NCBI GenBank assembly: GCA_037952775.1
Contig: JBANAY010000004.1
Coordinates: 4,526,001 to 4,590,000 of the forward strand
DNA length: 64,000 nt
From: Clonostachys chloroleuca
Lineage: Eukaryota > Ascomycota > Sordariomycetes > Hypocreales > Bionectriaceae
Direction of reading: 5' to 3'
Part shown: one piece after another, positions 1-11,223 of the stretch
Position numbering within the stretch: position 1 is the stretch's first letter
Layout: each line of letters starts with the position of its first letter
The notes under the pieces: generated by a model
Told to the model about the DNA's origin: nothing
Seen by the model: only the letters and a program-made list of their open reading frames with translations
Databases searched by the model: none
Position numbers and translations under genes: made by a program

Positions 1-24
1 GTCCATGTCTTTTCTCTGTTTCCG

Positions 25-449
25 TCAAGACCGTGGATAAAGACAACACTCCAAAGCGTGTAAGCACGCATTCACCAAATGCAGTACAACATATCGATAG
101 GCATACTCAACATCACTTGCGCCTGGGCTCTCATAAAATTGCTTGATGCCTGACGGGAATGTTGCTTCGATTGATCCGGATAGCGGCGGACTTACGAGAT
201 CCCGCTTCTTGTCTGGCCGAAATAGCTTCCGCATAATGATGTAAAGCGTATGTATTTGATGTCTATCTGTTGGCCTCGAGCGAATCCAATCGTATTTTTC
301 TTTTCCACAAGTTGTATCATCACTCACTGTTTGGGCGTCTTATGCATCGTACGAAAGCGGGGTTCACCATGTCGCATAAACATACTCTGTTCGCCATCAA
401 ACCGGCCAATCAGAGGATTGTCTGGTGATCTGAAAGGTAGAGGATCATT
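25..449 (-). CDS. Unidentified spliced gene, last two exons
   Basis: I do not recognise this gene. Two open segments join in phase: an exon at 328-449 (possibly beginning at 429, since both TAG at 450-451 and CAG at 430-432 could be acceptors) and a last exon at 25-262, separated by a 65-nt intron with donor GTGAGT and acceptor GATAG. The joined reading is rich in charged and aromatic residues and looks coding: it includes RFDGEQSMFMRHGEPRF in the first exon and YAYRYVVLHLVNACLHALE near the stop. The upstream exon or exons are not resolved; an open frame around 560-727 on the same strand (GYQLPQVWYHALRNK) may belong to it. It lies downstream of the AMMECR1 gene and in the same direction. It could be a small lineage-specific gene or a decayed one. 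No domain was recognised. Confidence 0.4.
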
Positions 450-844
450 CTACCCTGCTCCGCCATTCTACATGGCGAGAGGCCCCTGAAGGCGCAGTGG
501 GGAAGAGAAACAAGTATAGTTAGAGGTAAGAGAGCAGGGGATCGTACACGGTGGATGAGGAGAATTACAGGACAAGAAACAGGGCAAGACCACAGAACTG
601 AAGATTCCGGCCTAGAGTCAAATCCCCGCCTGTGAACATCAAAGCTTTGTAGCTTATTGCGTAATGCGTGATACCAGACTTGAGGTAGTTGATACCCTTC
701 TACTAGCGCCATCTGCTCCAGGCTCACATTTCAACTTGACCTACACAGCGTCCAGTAGATTGGCCACACGTATTACATTTCACTATTGTTAATAATAGTC
801 TATCTGCAAGACAAACCCGCAAATGTCAACTCTAGCCACTGTCT

Positions 845-880
<36 letters not shown>

Positions 881-1085
881 GATAAAAAGGTGAGAATAGT
901 GACCAAGATAGTGGTAGTATCCAGCGATGTAGAGAAGGGGAGATGGGGGGAAAAGAGAAGATATCAGGAACGCCTGTACCAAACTCTATAGCTCAAGCTC
1001 CAGAATAGAAAAGCGAACATACTGCCAGCAGAAAGAAAAAGACCGGAATTGAACAAATATAAAAGTAACAAGAACGGTAGCCTCT
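450..1085. other. Spacer with a 31-base A tract
   Basis: Between the unidentified gene and the AMMECR1 stop codon. It includes an uninterrupted run of 31 A at 847-877 on the plus strand (a T tract in the direction of the neighbouring genes). It may also hold missing 5' exons of the left-edge gene and the 3' untranslated region of AMMECR1. Nothing else is recognised. Confidence 0.5.
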
Positions 1086-1904
1086 TCACGATTTGGCACT
1101 CTCGACCCACTCCTGCCACTTCTTGAAGTCCTTGTACGCCAGCTCATGCTTCTTGCCTTGGTATCGTGTGACCTTGAGATCAAGCTCCTGCCAGCGCGAG
1201 TGGCTGCCCATCCAGCCGGCCTTGCGGGTGAGACTGAAGAGGGCCTCTTCCTTCGTCCAGCCCTGCTCCGACGCAACATCTGGGAGATAGGTGGAGCCAT
1301 AGCGACGGCCGCGATCGTGGAAAGACAGGCGGATGCCGTGGGTGCCCACGACCCAGTCATATGGGTCATCAACCTCCTCGAAGTCGGTCAGGAGTGTCAC
1401 AGCTACCTGGAGAGAAGACAGCTCGCGGCGAGATATGGGCGAGAAGCGGGTGTCGTGCAAAGCCGCAATGAGGGCATACTCGGGGATGCCAGAGGAGAGT
1501 GGGAGAGGCTCGAAAGTGCCGATGCAGCCACGGAGGCTCGTCTCGTCATCATCGTCATCGTTATCAAAAGTGTTCCATGTGACAAACAGCGGAGTGGATG
1601 TTGAGGCGGTGACGCGAGCGACCGAGGCGAAGGAGAGGGACGATGTTGATGTTGCGGGCGTGGAAGCGGAATCTCCGCCGTTGGGTGTCGACGACGAGGA
1701 CACGGACGACGCCGAAGAGGCGGGCAGAGAAGAGTCGCTGGGTGTAGCTAGTCGGGCGAGAGCTGGGAGCTTCGGAGCGACCGGCTTGGATTTGGAGTAG
1801 TTCTCCCAGGATGCCTCGATGTCTTCCAAGGGGAGCGGCTTGCGCTTGTTCAAATGGGCGTCCAAAACCTCAAAGCACCCGATACAGTGCGCGGCGGAAG
1901 CCAT
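1086..1904 (-). CDS. AMMECR1-family protein
   Basis: An intronless gene of 272 residues. The family hallmark LRGCIGTF is at residues 124-131, followed by the rest of the AMMECR1 domain (residues about 95-262: a segment starting PEYALIAALHDTRFSPI, then DWVVGTHGIRLSF, and a tail rich in basic residues and Trp). The N-terminus carries CIGC (7-10). It is followed by a Ser/Thr/Ala-rich, probably disordered stretch (55-104) and a run of Asp (115-120) just before the conserved motif; these inserts make it longer than bacterial and archaeal homologues. The biochemical role of the family is not settled; the conserved cysteine motif suggests an enzymatic or binding pocket. The start is the first ATG of the open frame and its context fits fungal homologues. 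Family assignment is firm, function is not. Confidence 0.9.
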   Translation of the reverse strand: MASAAHCIGCFEVLDAHLNKRKPLPLEDIEASWENYSKSKPVAPKLPALARLATPSDSSLPASSASSVSSSSTPNGGDSASTPATSTSSLSFASVARVTASTSTPLFVTWNTFDNDDDDDETSLRGCIGTFEPLPLSSGIPEYALIAALHDTRFSPISRRELSSLQVAVTLLTDFEEVDDPYDWVVGTHGIRLSFHDRGRRYGSTYLPDVASEQGWTKEEALFSLTRKAGWMGSHSRWQELDLKVTRYQGKKHELAYKDFKKWQEWVESAKS

Positions 1905-3263
1905 GGCTATATCCTAGTACTGTTTTTGGGGACAGATGAGCAGTGTCACGCCAGATCACGAAAGAGGTAGAAGCAAAGAAGAGATGCACAGGAACAGACC
2001 TACTCAACCAAGCCTGGGGAACGGTTTTGAGGCTGGTCAGCGGCAGAGCAGTGGAAGCGGGGTGGGAGACCTGCTTCACGCTGAGATTGCCGTCACGAAG
2101 AGATTCTCACGATTGAGTGCAAGAGAGGGGTCTGAAGTGAGGCGGCCGGATACAGCTTCTCACTTCAGGCCACAGGAAGTGGTGACGGCATTACTAAGGC
2201 AAGGGAACGTCGTTCGTTGGAGGGGTCCAGGTGGAACGCAAGACGCCTCCATGTGACTCTGGGAGGAAGTTTATTGCTATGAGGTAGCGCCGTATTAGCT
2301 GATAGCTGCCCCTCACAGCAGCTCCCGGACCAGCCACGCGATGGGTTAAAATGCCGCCTTTCAATCTATCAATAATATGTTTCCTAGGGCGGACAAAACC
2401 GTTCTTATTACACGAGTAATAAAATTGAGTAGCATCGGACCTCTAGGCTTGAGAGCAGACATAGATGACATCCCGCGCAAAGCAGCTGGCGGAAGCACCC
2501 GGCTTGGGCGGGGTCGAACTCCTCATCAGGCTCCTCCCGATGACGATCACCTTCCAGGTCATCACCACTTAAGAACTGATATCAGTAACCAAACCATTTC
2601 ATCGTGGGTTCAAGAACTGAAATAGGGAACTTTGAGACAATCTTTATGAAATGTATTTTTGGTGATGCAATTCTCTAATATATTGTGATCAATCATGGGC
2701 GTGAAGGTGGTAGCTTTAGGCTTGCGTCATCCACAAGCTTGGAAACGCTCACACCTAGTTATGAAGACGTCCCTGAGGCCTCCTATCGTCAATAGTGATG
2801 ACGATTTCCTTCACTTTCGGCAATTCACATCTCATTATGAAGTGGATTTGTAGAATGCACCGCCGATACTGGTTTTCTGATACAGGTGGGAAATCACGAC
2901 CTCATGCTCCTACAGCCGCAACTGGCGCCCAGAGTGCCAAATCCTCTAAAATCACTCGGCACAGGTGTTGAGGTCGAAGACTCTGGCTTAGGCGTATGAA
3001 GGTAGGAAGCACGAAGACTGAAGCTCTAGACTAGGCTATCATTGTTTCACTGAGATAGGGTGTAAACCTGATATCGGGTAAGTAAGCTGAAGGGTGGATG
3101 CCCATTGCGTCTCAGAACGACTCCCTATCACCCGAAAACCTTCTTTGTTTTGAGACCGAAGCGGCAGTATGCATATATCGTCTCTCATTACAGTCATTTC
3201 CTGGAAGAGAAAAAAAAAGAATATGGGAGATATGCTGGGCGACTTCTTATAGAGATTTGAGAG
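1905..3263. other. Gene-poor spacer
   Basis: Upstream of AMMECR1. The open frames here are short, lack fungal codon patterns and have no recognisable domains. No repeat or RNA gene was seen. Confidence 0.5.
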
Positions 3264-3497
3264 TTATGGATTGAAACATATGCCATCAGGAGAAGATGAT
3301 AAAAGGCGATAGAGGAGAGCAGAAATTAAAGAGCAGAAGCACGGGCAATTGCTGTAGTGAGATACAGGCTCCTCAAATCGTGTTTTGTTCATTACCAGAG
3401 CAATATATTTCAACTGATCCCTCCAATTCTGAGCCGGTTGGTGGCGAATACGATTTAAAATAAGTTCAAGAACTTCAGTTGGTGGGTCGTTATGCAT
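3264..3497 (-). pseudogene. Possible F-box protein remnant
   Basis: An open frame with an ATG at 3497 starts MHNDPPTEVLELILNRI and continues to QLKYIALVMNKTRFEEP. This has the spacing of the start of a fungal F-box (P-x-E-hydrophobic-L-x-I-L, then L-x-x-hydrophobic-A-L-V about 15 residues later). F-box proteins are substrate adaptors of SCF ubiquitin ligases. After about 55 residues the similarity stops and the frame becomes a hydrophobic stretch with no F-box-protein character, ending at residue 77. There is no clear continuation in other frames, so I read it as a remnant or a chance resemblance. The surrounding 4 kb has no other gene. Confidence 0.25.
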
Positions 3498-6180
3498 GCA
3501 TACTCTCAATATTGTGGTATGCTTCGAATTGTGCCCAAGGAGAAAGAGTAAGACATGGAACATTAGACATTGGCCATGCAGATAGACCGCTTGTTGGTTG
3601 AAGTCAAAAAACACGTAACCCAAGGAGGGTGGAGCGGGCGCTAAACCGCGGCTTGTCAATTCAGACTCGTCATTTTTCATAGCAAACCACCCTTAATAAA
3701 CAGTAAGAGGGCGCCTAAATGAAGCTGGTAGAGACGAAGAGTCAGGACCGTTTGCCTTGCCAGCGCACATATGATGGTTCGCGCTCTGCTGATGTGTGTC
3801 ATATTCGAAGGTTGTGGCCTTTCGTGGAAACATGCGTTTGTAGCGGACTCCATAGATCACATACCTGTCGTATTATTATCAAGAGTAGAGTTTAAGATTG
3901 GTGGCTAAGCTGACAAGGTGTGCTTTCTTTTTTTGGGTGTTTTGTGAGGCGAATCTCTTTCTTCTTTCGAGACGCTTTGCTTCTTGATGTCCGATGACCC
4001 CCCCGAACTCCGGAGCTACGGCGTGACAGGTAATGGCCCTCTTTTGACGGGGGGCTACGTACACCAAAGTTCTTTTCATTTGGCACGGTTCCCAAGATAT
4101 TCAAGTTCATGGTCTAGTTCTAAAGTTGCGCGATCCCCGCTCAAGTTGCTCAAGTCAGAGAGGCTGGGGTCAGCAGAGCCGGCAGTCCCTGCTGGGGGTC
4201 TAAATGAATCATCCTAGGCTGTCAGCAAGTGTATTCAAGGTAATCGGTATACTGTCATCACGTTCCCGGGATCGTGATTAATAGGTAGGCACTTTTGAGA
4301 TCCACAGCCTACAGGGCCGGCCTCAGAGTCAGGGATGTACACATACATTACATAGTAGAACCCCTGATGGCGCTCTGCATGGAGTGATACCATGTAAGTA
4401 TTGACGAGATCGTCAAGCGTAGTGTCAGCATCCCAGAAAGTCTTCTATACGCTACGGTAGCACAGTCCAAAATATCCGACGTTCTGATGTACAAGGCTGG
4501 GGACTGGGTTACATCTGGTCCCAACACTCTCGCGGGCTGCTTCCGGCACAAACCATGAGTTGCACAATGGTGGCAGGGGAGGGTTACTGATATTGAACCA
4601 CTTGAAGCTGTATTGTCGAGCGGTCGGCCTCATGGAGTGCAAGGGCGGGTAATTGTCAGACTGACTGCGCAGGTCATGCCACGACCTGCGCATTACACCA
4701 ACAGCATACGATCAACACCATACGGATTCGGTCAGACTTGCATTTGCTCCTCCGTATCGGAGCCTTGAAGAGGCCGCGAAATGGGCTGGAGAGCGAGCCC
4801 TTTGGCGGCGCACAAGTAATATTTGGTTGGCTATGAAGCTATCTTGGCTACGGCTCTCTGCAGGTCCTACCAGCGCTTGGCCTACGTGCCGTGCTGTGAC
4901 CCATCAGAAAAAAAAGTTGAGGATGATCGGCAAATATAATTGTTCACAGAACCTATTTTTATCAACGCCAACTCACAGCCGAATGAATTTGATGGAGCTG
5001 TGCCATGCCGCGGGCCTGCATAGCCACACTTGGAGGGGGAACTAAGTTAGCTCAAGGTCTCACGCATCTCACAAGTCCTTGAGTTTCACGCTCTGGCCTA
5101 TCACGACCGGCCCACGAGCTGGTTAGTTCCGCAACAGGGCTGACAGTGCGGGGGTTCCTGTGGATCTCCAAGCCCCAAGAGAGCCTTGTGAGCGATGACG
5201 GCAAGGACGGTGAAGATGAAGAGGGCGAATGCTAATGCTCGCGGTGGATATCGAGAAGATTGATTGATCCGCCACCCGACTCAAGAGGCCCAAGACCCAA
5301 AGCTGAGAGGCCTACCAGCCAACCAGCTACGGCAGCCGGCCCACCGCTTATTATTATTACACCTGAATGATGACTGCCGTGTATTGTTGTGGCGTTTGTT
5401 GCCTGCATCAAACTGCATGAGCGTCAGGTTGCCAGCACGTCCTGCCATGCTTTTCCCTCCCGGGCACGACCACCGCCAGCCACTCTACTTACTTGCCCCC
5501 AATGAAGGGGTCCCTGAAGCGCCCTGCTGATGCAGAGGAAAATAGATGGTGGGCAGCGCGGAGCCAATTGCCAGACCGTCCTACTGGAACCTAGAACGTG
5601 CGTGGAGAAGCTAGTGTCAATGGCATTGGCCGCCATGCCCTCGCCCGCTTCACATAGTCTGGCAGCTAAGCGATCTGCCATGTAGCTCCCAGTCCCCTAG
5701 TCGTTGAAGCGGTCCTTCAATCCATCTAGCCGCATCAGCCCCGTCTGCTCTGGGGCTAACTGCCCAAAAGTCTCGAAACACCGCGCTGCGGCTGACAAGC
5801 CACGGTCCGTGATATGGCACCATGCGTCCCCCTTCGGGACTCAATTCACACAAACAGGTGGCTGACCCTGGCCCGTGGCGGCGCACCTGAGAGCTCGTCC
5901 TAGTGGGTAACCAGGGAAAACCTATTGGCCTAGAGGATAAAAGGCCTTGGGGCTGCCGCCTGGTGACGATGGCGCAGTTCCTGGCGGACGGTTTGGCTAA
6001 TTTGATTCGACACGTTTCTCTACCTGCACATCTAGGGCGTTCTCCTCACTGTGTGATACGACATGATACATGACTAGGTGACAGCTCGAAACTAGAGTTC
6101 CTCCTCCGTGTCACTGTTTTTTTCTCTCCTCAAACCCCCCTAGGACATTGATAGAAGCACGTTCGGCAGAAAAGCCAGAC
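3498..6180. other. Gene-poor spacer
   Basis: About 2.7 kb with only short unsupported open frames. The last few hundred bases, rich in pyrimidines near 6110-6150, are presumably the promoter and 5' untranslated region of the membrane protein gene at 6181. No repeats or RNA genes were recognised. Confidence 0.5.
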
Positions 6181-7375
6181 ATGCCGAGCCACAGATCGCA
6201 AGCCCAGTTCCAACGGGCTAAATGGCGCCTCCTCATCCTGGCCCCCTTCTGGGCTTTCCAGCTAGCTCTTGCTCTGACCATCGCCGGTATCTTTTCGTAC
6301 AGGCTGGGTGAGTGCTTTCGGGCCCAGGGCAAAGAAGAGAAAGAGAAGGATGACCTGCCACGCCAACTCGAGATTGGGTAGGTTGATTTGCCCCCTATAA
6401 CTCAACTACTACCTTGTTTCATGGATATGCCTCTAACAGGTTGTTCATTAGATGGGCGGCTACGAGCATCGCCCTATCCTCGTTGGGGGCAATTTGCACT
6501 TTGGTCGAGATCGCCAGATACATGGCCGAAGCCTTGACGGCACGGATGATGCTCTTCACCCACGCTATTAAGGTGGTGTGTGCCTGTGCCCTGCTGGGCC
6601 TCGATGTTGCTGTGTACGTCAAGGGCGCCGCCAACCATTATTCTCTCGTCGGTCTTGGGCTTGACGCCGTTCTACTGTAAGTTTTGCAAGCTCCCCACGG
6701 TGAGAGCAGCACAGTTTTGACTAACACCATGATAGAATCACTGGCCTCTCCCTCGCCGTCTACTCCATCCGCGTCTACCGCCGTGCCACCGCATTCGAGG
6801 ACTACCCGCACCACGTCAACGCCAAGTCATATGGGTTCAACGACGAGGAGGACCAGGATCCAACCCTTCACCCACCCGCCAAGGACATCCTCCCCACCAT
6901 CGAAAGGCGTGTCTCGAGCGCGACCAACCGCCTCAGCTTCAGCTCAACCCGCACGTCCGACAGCCCCGTCATAATGGAGCCCATCAAGCGCACCCCGAGC
7001 TACTACAGCCACGAGCGCGACACCCAGTTCGAGGAGTACCTCGCCCGCCGCAGGTCCGTCTCTCTCGAATCCAAGACCGACGTCGAGAGAGTCAAAGCCA
7101 AGCACATGAGCTGGAACAGCCCGCTCCTCGAACCCGTCAGCTACGAGGACTCCATCCAGCAGCCGGCCAGTCGGCCACGCGCCATCAGCAACCCGCGGGC
7201 ACCAAGCTGGTCCAGCGACCACGTGCTGGTCGCAGTGCCGGAGGAGGACGAGGCCACGCGTGACGAGCGGGACAGGGAGACCCTCTTGGGGAGCGAGAGG
7301 AGGAGCAGCTTTGGCGACGAGACCCGTGTGTCCCAGGACAGCGGCCTGGAGCCCAAGTGGCAGATGAAGCCATGA
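6181..7375 (+). CDS. Four-helix membrane protein, fungal, unknown function
   Basis: Three exons: 6181-6377, 6440-6676 and 6736-7375, giving 357 residues. Introns of 62 and 59 nt have donors GTAGGT and GTAAGT and both acceptors keep phase. Four hydrophobic helices are visible at about residues 17-39, 72-94, 102-126 and 134-157. They are followed by a long hydrophilic tail (160-357) rich in Ser, Arg and Glu that is probably cytosolic. The tail contains Ser-rich basic stretches such as RRSVSLES that look like phosphorylation sites. The layout resembles small fungal four-helix membrane proteins of the plasma or vacuolar membrane, but I recognise no named family. The ATG at 6181 is the first in frame. 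Exon structure is well supported; function is unknown. Confidence 0.8.
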
Positions 7376-8406
7376 CGAAACCACCCCCCGATAAGGATCG
7401 GTTATGAAGACAAATGACTTTAAAAAAGAAATCCCCAACTTTCAGGGCAAGTTGGGTAGGACAGAGCCGGCTAGATTTCTTGCTTCTCTTTCTATTTTTG
7501 ATTTTCTGAAGCCGGCGTTTGGAAGACAGCATTAGTTTTGTAATTTAGTAGCATTTTCAGCGTTTGAGTGTTTATCTTTGCCTTTCTCTTTTGTTTCTTC
7601 CTCTCTTTTTTTCTCCCCCTTTTCTCTCTTTCTTTCCTTCTCTCTAAAGAGGTCTAGGTTGCGAGATGTCGTTAGCTTCAACAAGAGTACACTTCTCTTT
7701 TCCGCGTTGTAACCTCGTCTGCCAAGTCTCACCATTTAGAGTTTATTGATCTGCAAGGATGACACCCGAGGGGAGTGAGTGGATAAATAATATGCATCAG
7801 AATCACACTTCTCAGCCCACACAGGTGTGCTTATATATCCACCTCTCCTCAGCGTCGTATCTCAGAACTTGGAGGGTTCCATCGGATTGAACCATCGAGG
7901 TAGGTAATTCCCCTTGCAGTTTGGGAGGGTGACTTGGGCAGCCACGCATCCGGCAAAATACGACTCTAGAGCCGCCAGCAAACATGACATCGAAGAGGGT
8001 AGGTGGGTACGAGACGGGACGATCCGTGTTGGGGGAGGCAGACAGCGGCCATCAAAAAAATAGAGAGAAGAAAATATCATGCTCAATTCAAAATGCCACT
8101 ACCGCAGTTCAGCCATATGGGATAGCTAGAAACAAAGGTATTTTTTCCCACCCAAATGTAGACTGCTTCTCACAATCGATACAATATATCCATAACGCCA
8201 AATGTTCATTGCCATAACCCATCCACGTATGAGTGATAAAAACAATAGTCCCAGGACAGATATAAAAAGATAAACAAGCGAATGAAAGGGGTAACCAAAA
8301 ATTAACGAACGCAAGGGGGGGATATCAAAATTGCTTTATATGCTCTTTGCTGGGGAAAATGCCAGTAGTGTCTCAGTCTGTTGAGAAATGGCGATTGGTT
8401 TGCAAT
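7376..8406. other. Convergent 3' spacer
   Basis: It lies between two convergent genes and probably holds both 3' untranslated regions. A pyrimidine-rich stretch runs from about 7570 to 7650. No coding signal was recognised. Confidence 0.5.
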
Positions 8407-9195
8407 TTACCAACACCTCAAGCTCCTCCAGAAGCCGCCGTGTGTGTTGTCTCCTTGTAGCTTGGGGCCTCGCACACCAGGGCCTCGTTTTTCGGGATCT
8501 CCGTCGTTTGGTAGCGGACTCAAAGGCTTCGTCATGCCCATAGCATTGGCGTCGTCCGTTTCGTCCTCGGCCAAACGGCGAGCCTCCATCACTCGACGAA
8601 TGATGAGCGCAAACGTTTCTTCAATGTTCACCTCTAATCTTGCACTGGTCTCCATGAATCCACAACCTCGTTTGCGCGCCCACTCCAAGCCTTGAGATGC
8701 TGGAACTTGACGTGCGTCTTGAAGATCGCACTTATTGCCGACTACCATCTTCACGGGAGGAACCATCTTGTTTGAACCGCGGCCGAATGCAGAGTTCCCT
8801 TGCGAAGAAGGTTTAATGCCAGCAAGCTTGGCCCGGTCTGCGTTTTCAAGGCGAGTGTCCGACTCAATGTTGACGAGGTCGTCGAAGTATTCTAAGGCAT
8901 CGAGGGAATGCGCCGAAGTGATATCGTAAACCATAAGGAAAGCGTCGGCACCCAGGTTAGAAGACGCCCACATGCCCCTATATTCCTCCTGGCCGGCCGT
9001 ATCCGTAATGGAGAGATGATATGTTGTGCCATCGATGCGACGGGTGAGACTGTACGAGTCCTCTATAGTAGGATCATACTCGGAAATCCATTGGGAGCGC
9101 ACAAGGCGCAATGTGATGGACGATTTACCGCAGCCCCCATCGCCGCAAATCGTGATTGAAATAGGGACCGGCGGTTGTTCGTTTTGCGCCTGCAT
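8407..9195 (-). CDS. Ras-like small GTPase lacking a CAAX box
   Basis: A single-exon gene of 262 residues with a complete G domain. The P-loop is GDGGCGKS (18-25), switch I is YDPTIEDSY (40-48), and the G3 box DTAGQEEYRG starts at residue 65 with the catalytic Gln in place. NKCD is at 154-157 and ETSA at 182-185. It should bind and hydrolyse GTP. Two things differ from canonical Ras: an insert of about 30 residues before the NKCD strand (114-147), and a C-terminus ending FWRSLRCW, with one Cys two residues from the end and no CAAX, CC or CXC prenylation motif. No plausible downstream exon supplies one. It resembles the third fungal Ras subgroup (called Ras3 in some insect-pathogenic fungi) more than Ras1, Ras2 or Rsr1, but that is from memory. 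A RasGAP lies further right. Confidence 0.88.
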   Translation of the reverse strand: MQAQNEQPPVPISITICGDGGCGKSSITLRLVRSQWISEYDPTIEDSYSLTRRIDGTTYHLSITDTAGQEEYRGMWASSNLGADAFLMVYDITSAHSLDALEYFDDLVNIESDTRLENADRAKLAGIKPSSQGNSAFGRGSNKMVPPVKMVVGNKCDLQDARQVPASQGLEWARKRGCGFMETSARLEVNIEETFALIIRRVMEARRLAEDETDDANAMGMTKPLSPLPNDGDPEKRGPGVRGPKLQGDNTHGGFWRSLRCW

Positions 9196-11223
9196 CGTGG
9201 GGGCCCTGGGAATCGAAATTTGAGTCTTAGGTGTGTATTATCGAAGTACACCGTAGTATCAGAAAACCCGGCTAGGAGGTGACAGATGAGACAGATGAGT
9301 GGCCAACGACTGTGTTGGCCCAACTACTAGTAATGAACTAGTTGAGCAAGGCTTGACGTGGGAGAAAATGTTGCTTTGTTCTGGTTCCTAAAAGGGGGGA
9401 TCGATATGCGATGCGATGATACTGGTCGAGCTCGGACAATCGATATGCAGTTGGTGCGTGATGTGACTGTGGGCTCGGAGACTGCTTGCCTGAGGCGCTA
9501 CACGAACGAGAGCTATTGAATAGGTAGCCTTAGAAGCTTCGGCGCAACTCGACCTCACTGATTCAGTACGAAAGGAAAGAAGGCAAAAGCAAAAAAGCTA
9601 GGCAACTCATGGACGAGAAATACTTTGAAAATTGGACCTGCTCTCCCCCCTCCCTTCTCCCAGCAAAATAGAATGAGGGCCCTTGTCGTCGTTCGGGGGG
9701 TGGATGGAAGGGAGGCGAAAAAAAAAAAAAGCAAGCACGGGCAGCCAGCTTGCTCGCTTCAATTCTGGCTGGGGCTCAGGGCGTTATGGAGAATGTGGCC
9801 GTAATGAGCTAGGCCTCACGGAAACTGTACCACGACCGGGCTTGTGCCTCCCATGCAGGAATCCAGATCCCAGGCAGGCTGTGGCCCACCTCGACGAATC
9901 GGTAAACATCGAGGCTGCACTGGGACTGAGAGAGGAGCCTGCAAGTCTGAACCTTCAGCCATGAACGGGCCTGTGGGTGTTGGGCATCCCGGCTCAGCGT
10001 ACCTGGAAGCCAAGGATTCGGGGTCGGGAAGATGCAGTGCGCGCGCTCACATCACATCACAGCTTGGGTTGGCATCATGCATTGCTCGGAACGGGAAAGA
10101 GGGGGAGGATCTTCTGGGGTTGAAATTGCCCCGTTGCGTTGGGCGAAAACACGACACCCAACCTCCATTTCTGGCCTACAACCGAGTAGGAAGGCGAGTC
10201 AAAGTCAGAGTCTGGGCCGTTGCTTGAAACCGGTGCGGAAGCGAAAAAAAGGCCGACCGGTACCTGCAGTGGCCAACACGATGCTAGTGCCCTTGTGCCA
10301 ATTTAGCAGCAAGCTCTGACCCCGGTGGGAGCCGTTACCGCCAGGCTGGCTGAAACCAGGCGGGTGCCAGTACGCGCCAGAGGGTGACATCCACCATCGC
10401 CCAGCACATCCACCCACTAATGCGCCCGCCGACCGGCACGTCTGCAGCGCAGCATCATCGTCCAGCTGCAAAGGGAGGGCCCGTACGAATCAGGGTGAGC
10501 CATTTGTCGAGGGCTGATGGGACGAATGCTTAAGCAGGTACATGCTGCAGGTGCCCGCTGCTGCATGCACTCATTGGCGCAGCGATTGACTCCAGGCTTC
10601 GTCAGAAGATCATGGAGAAAAGGAATACGGGCTCTGCTCCGCGCCAGGGGGCGTGTATCCGGGACAAAGTGGCAGCTCTGCAGCTCCCAGCCGTGTCTCT
10701 GCGCCCACACTTAGATGGGAAAAGAACCTTGGTTGCGGAGAGAACAAGCCAAATGGATGCGGTCAACCCAGCCGTTCAATACCTGCGCCTTCTTTGCTTT
10801 TCTTCTCTGCTCATCTTCCATCGGCCAACCTAGGCGGTCAAGGTTTTCGGCGTCGGAGTCGTCATCTTGCCTCGCCGCGTCTGGCAGCCCAACACCTTTG
10901 CAAATTTCACCAGAATGATGAATGAGGATGATAAGACCCACCAGCCCTTAACGGGATGGGAGGGGCGCTAGAGTATTTTTAAGAGCCGGGAGATTAGCTC
11001 TACACCGCGTGGCATGATATCACCGCCGATAGCGAACTCTGTTATTATCCGCGACGTACGTCAGGCCAATCCCATGCAACATCGGATCTATAATCGGAGG
11101 AGGAAGCAATTCCATTACGCTCTTTGAACTGTATTCTATCCCTTGTTATGTACAGCGCCCCAGTCTCATCATCTCATGATCTATCGCTTTTCTATTTCCA
11201 TCCGTGAGGATCTTCCGCAGCCT
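9196..11223. other. Spacer between the Ras-like gene and the beta-glucosidase gene
   Basis: About 2 kb. The part next to 9195 is the promoter of the Ras-like gene; the part next to 11223 is the 3' untranslated region of the beta-glucosidase. It contains an A-rich run near 9718-9730. The open frames overlap each other on both strands and show no domain. No RNA gene was seen. Confidence 0.5.
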
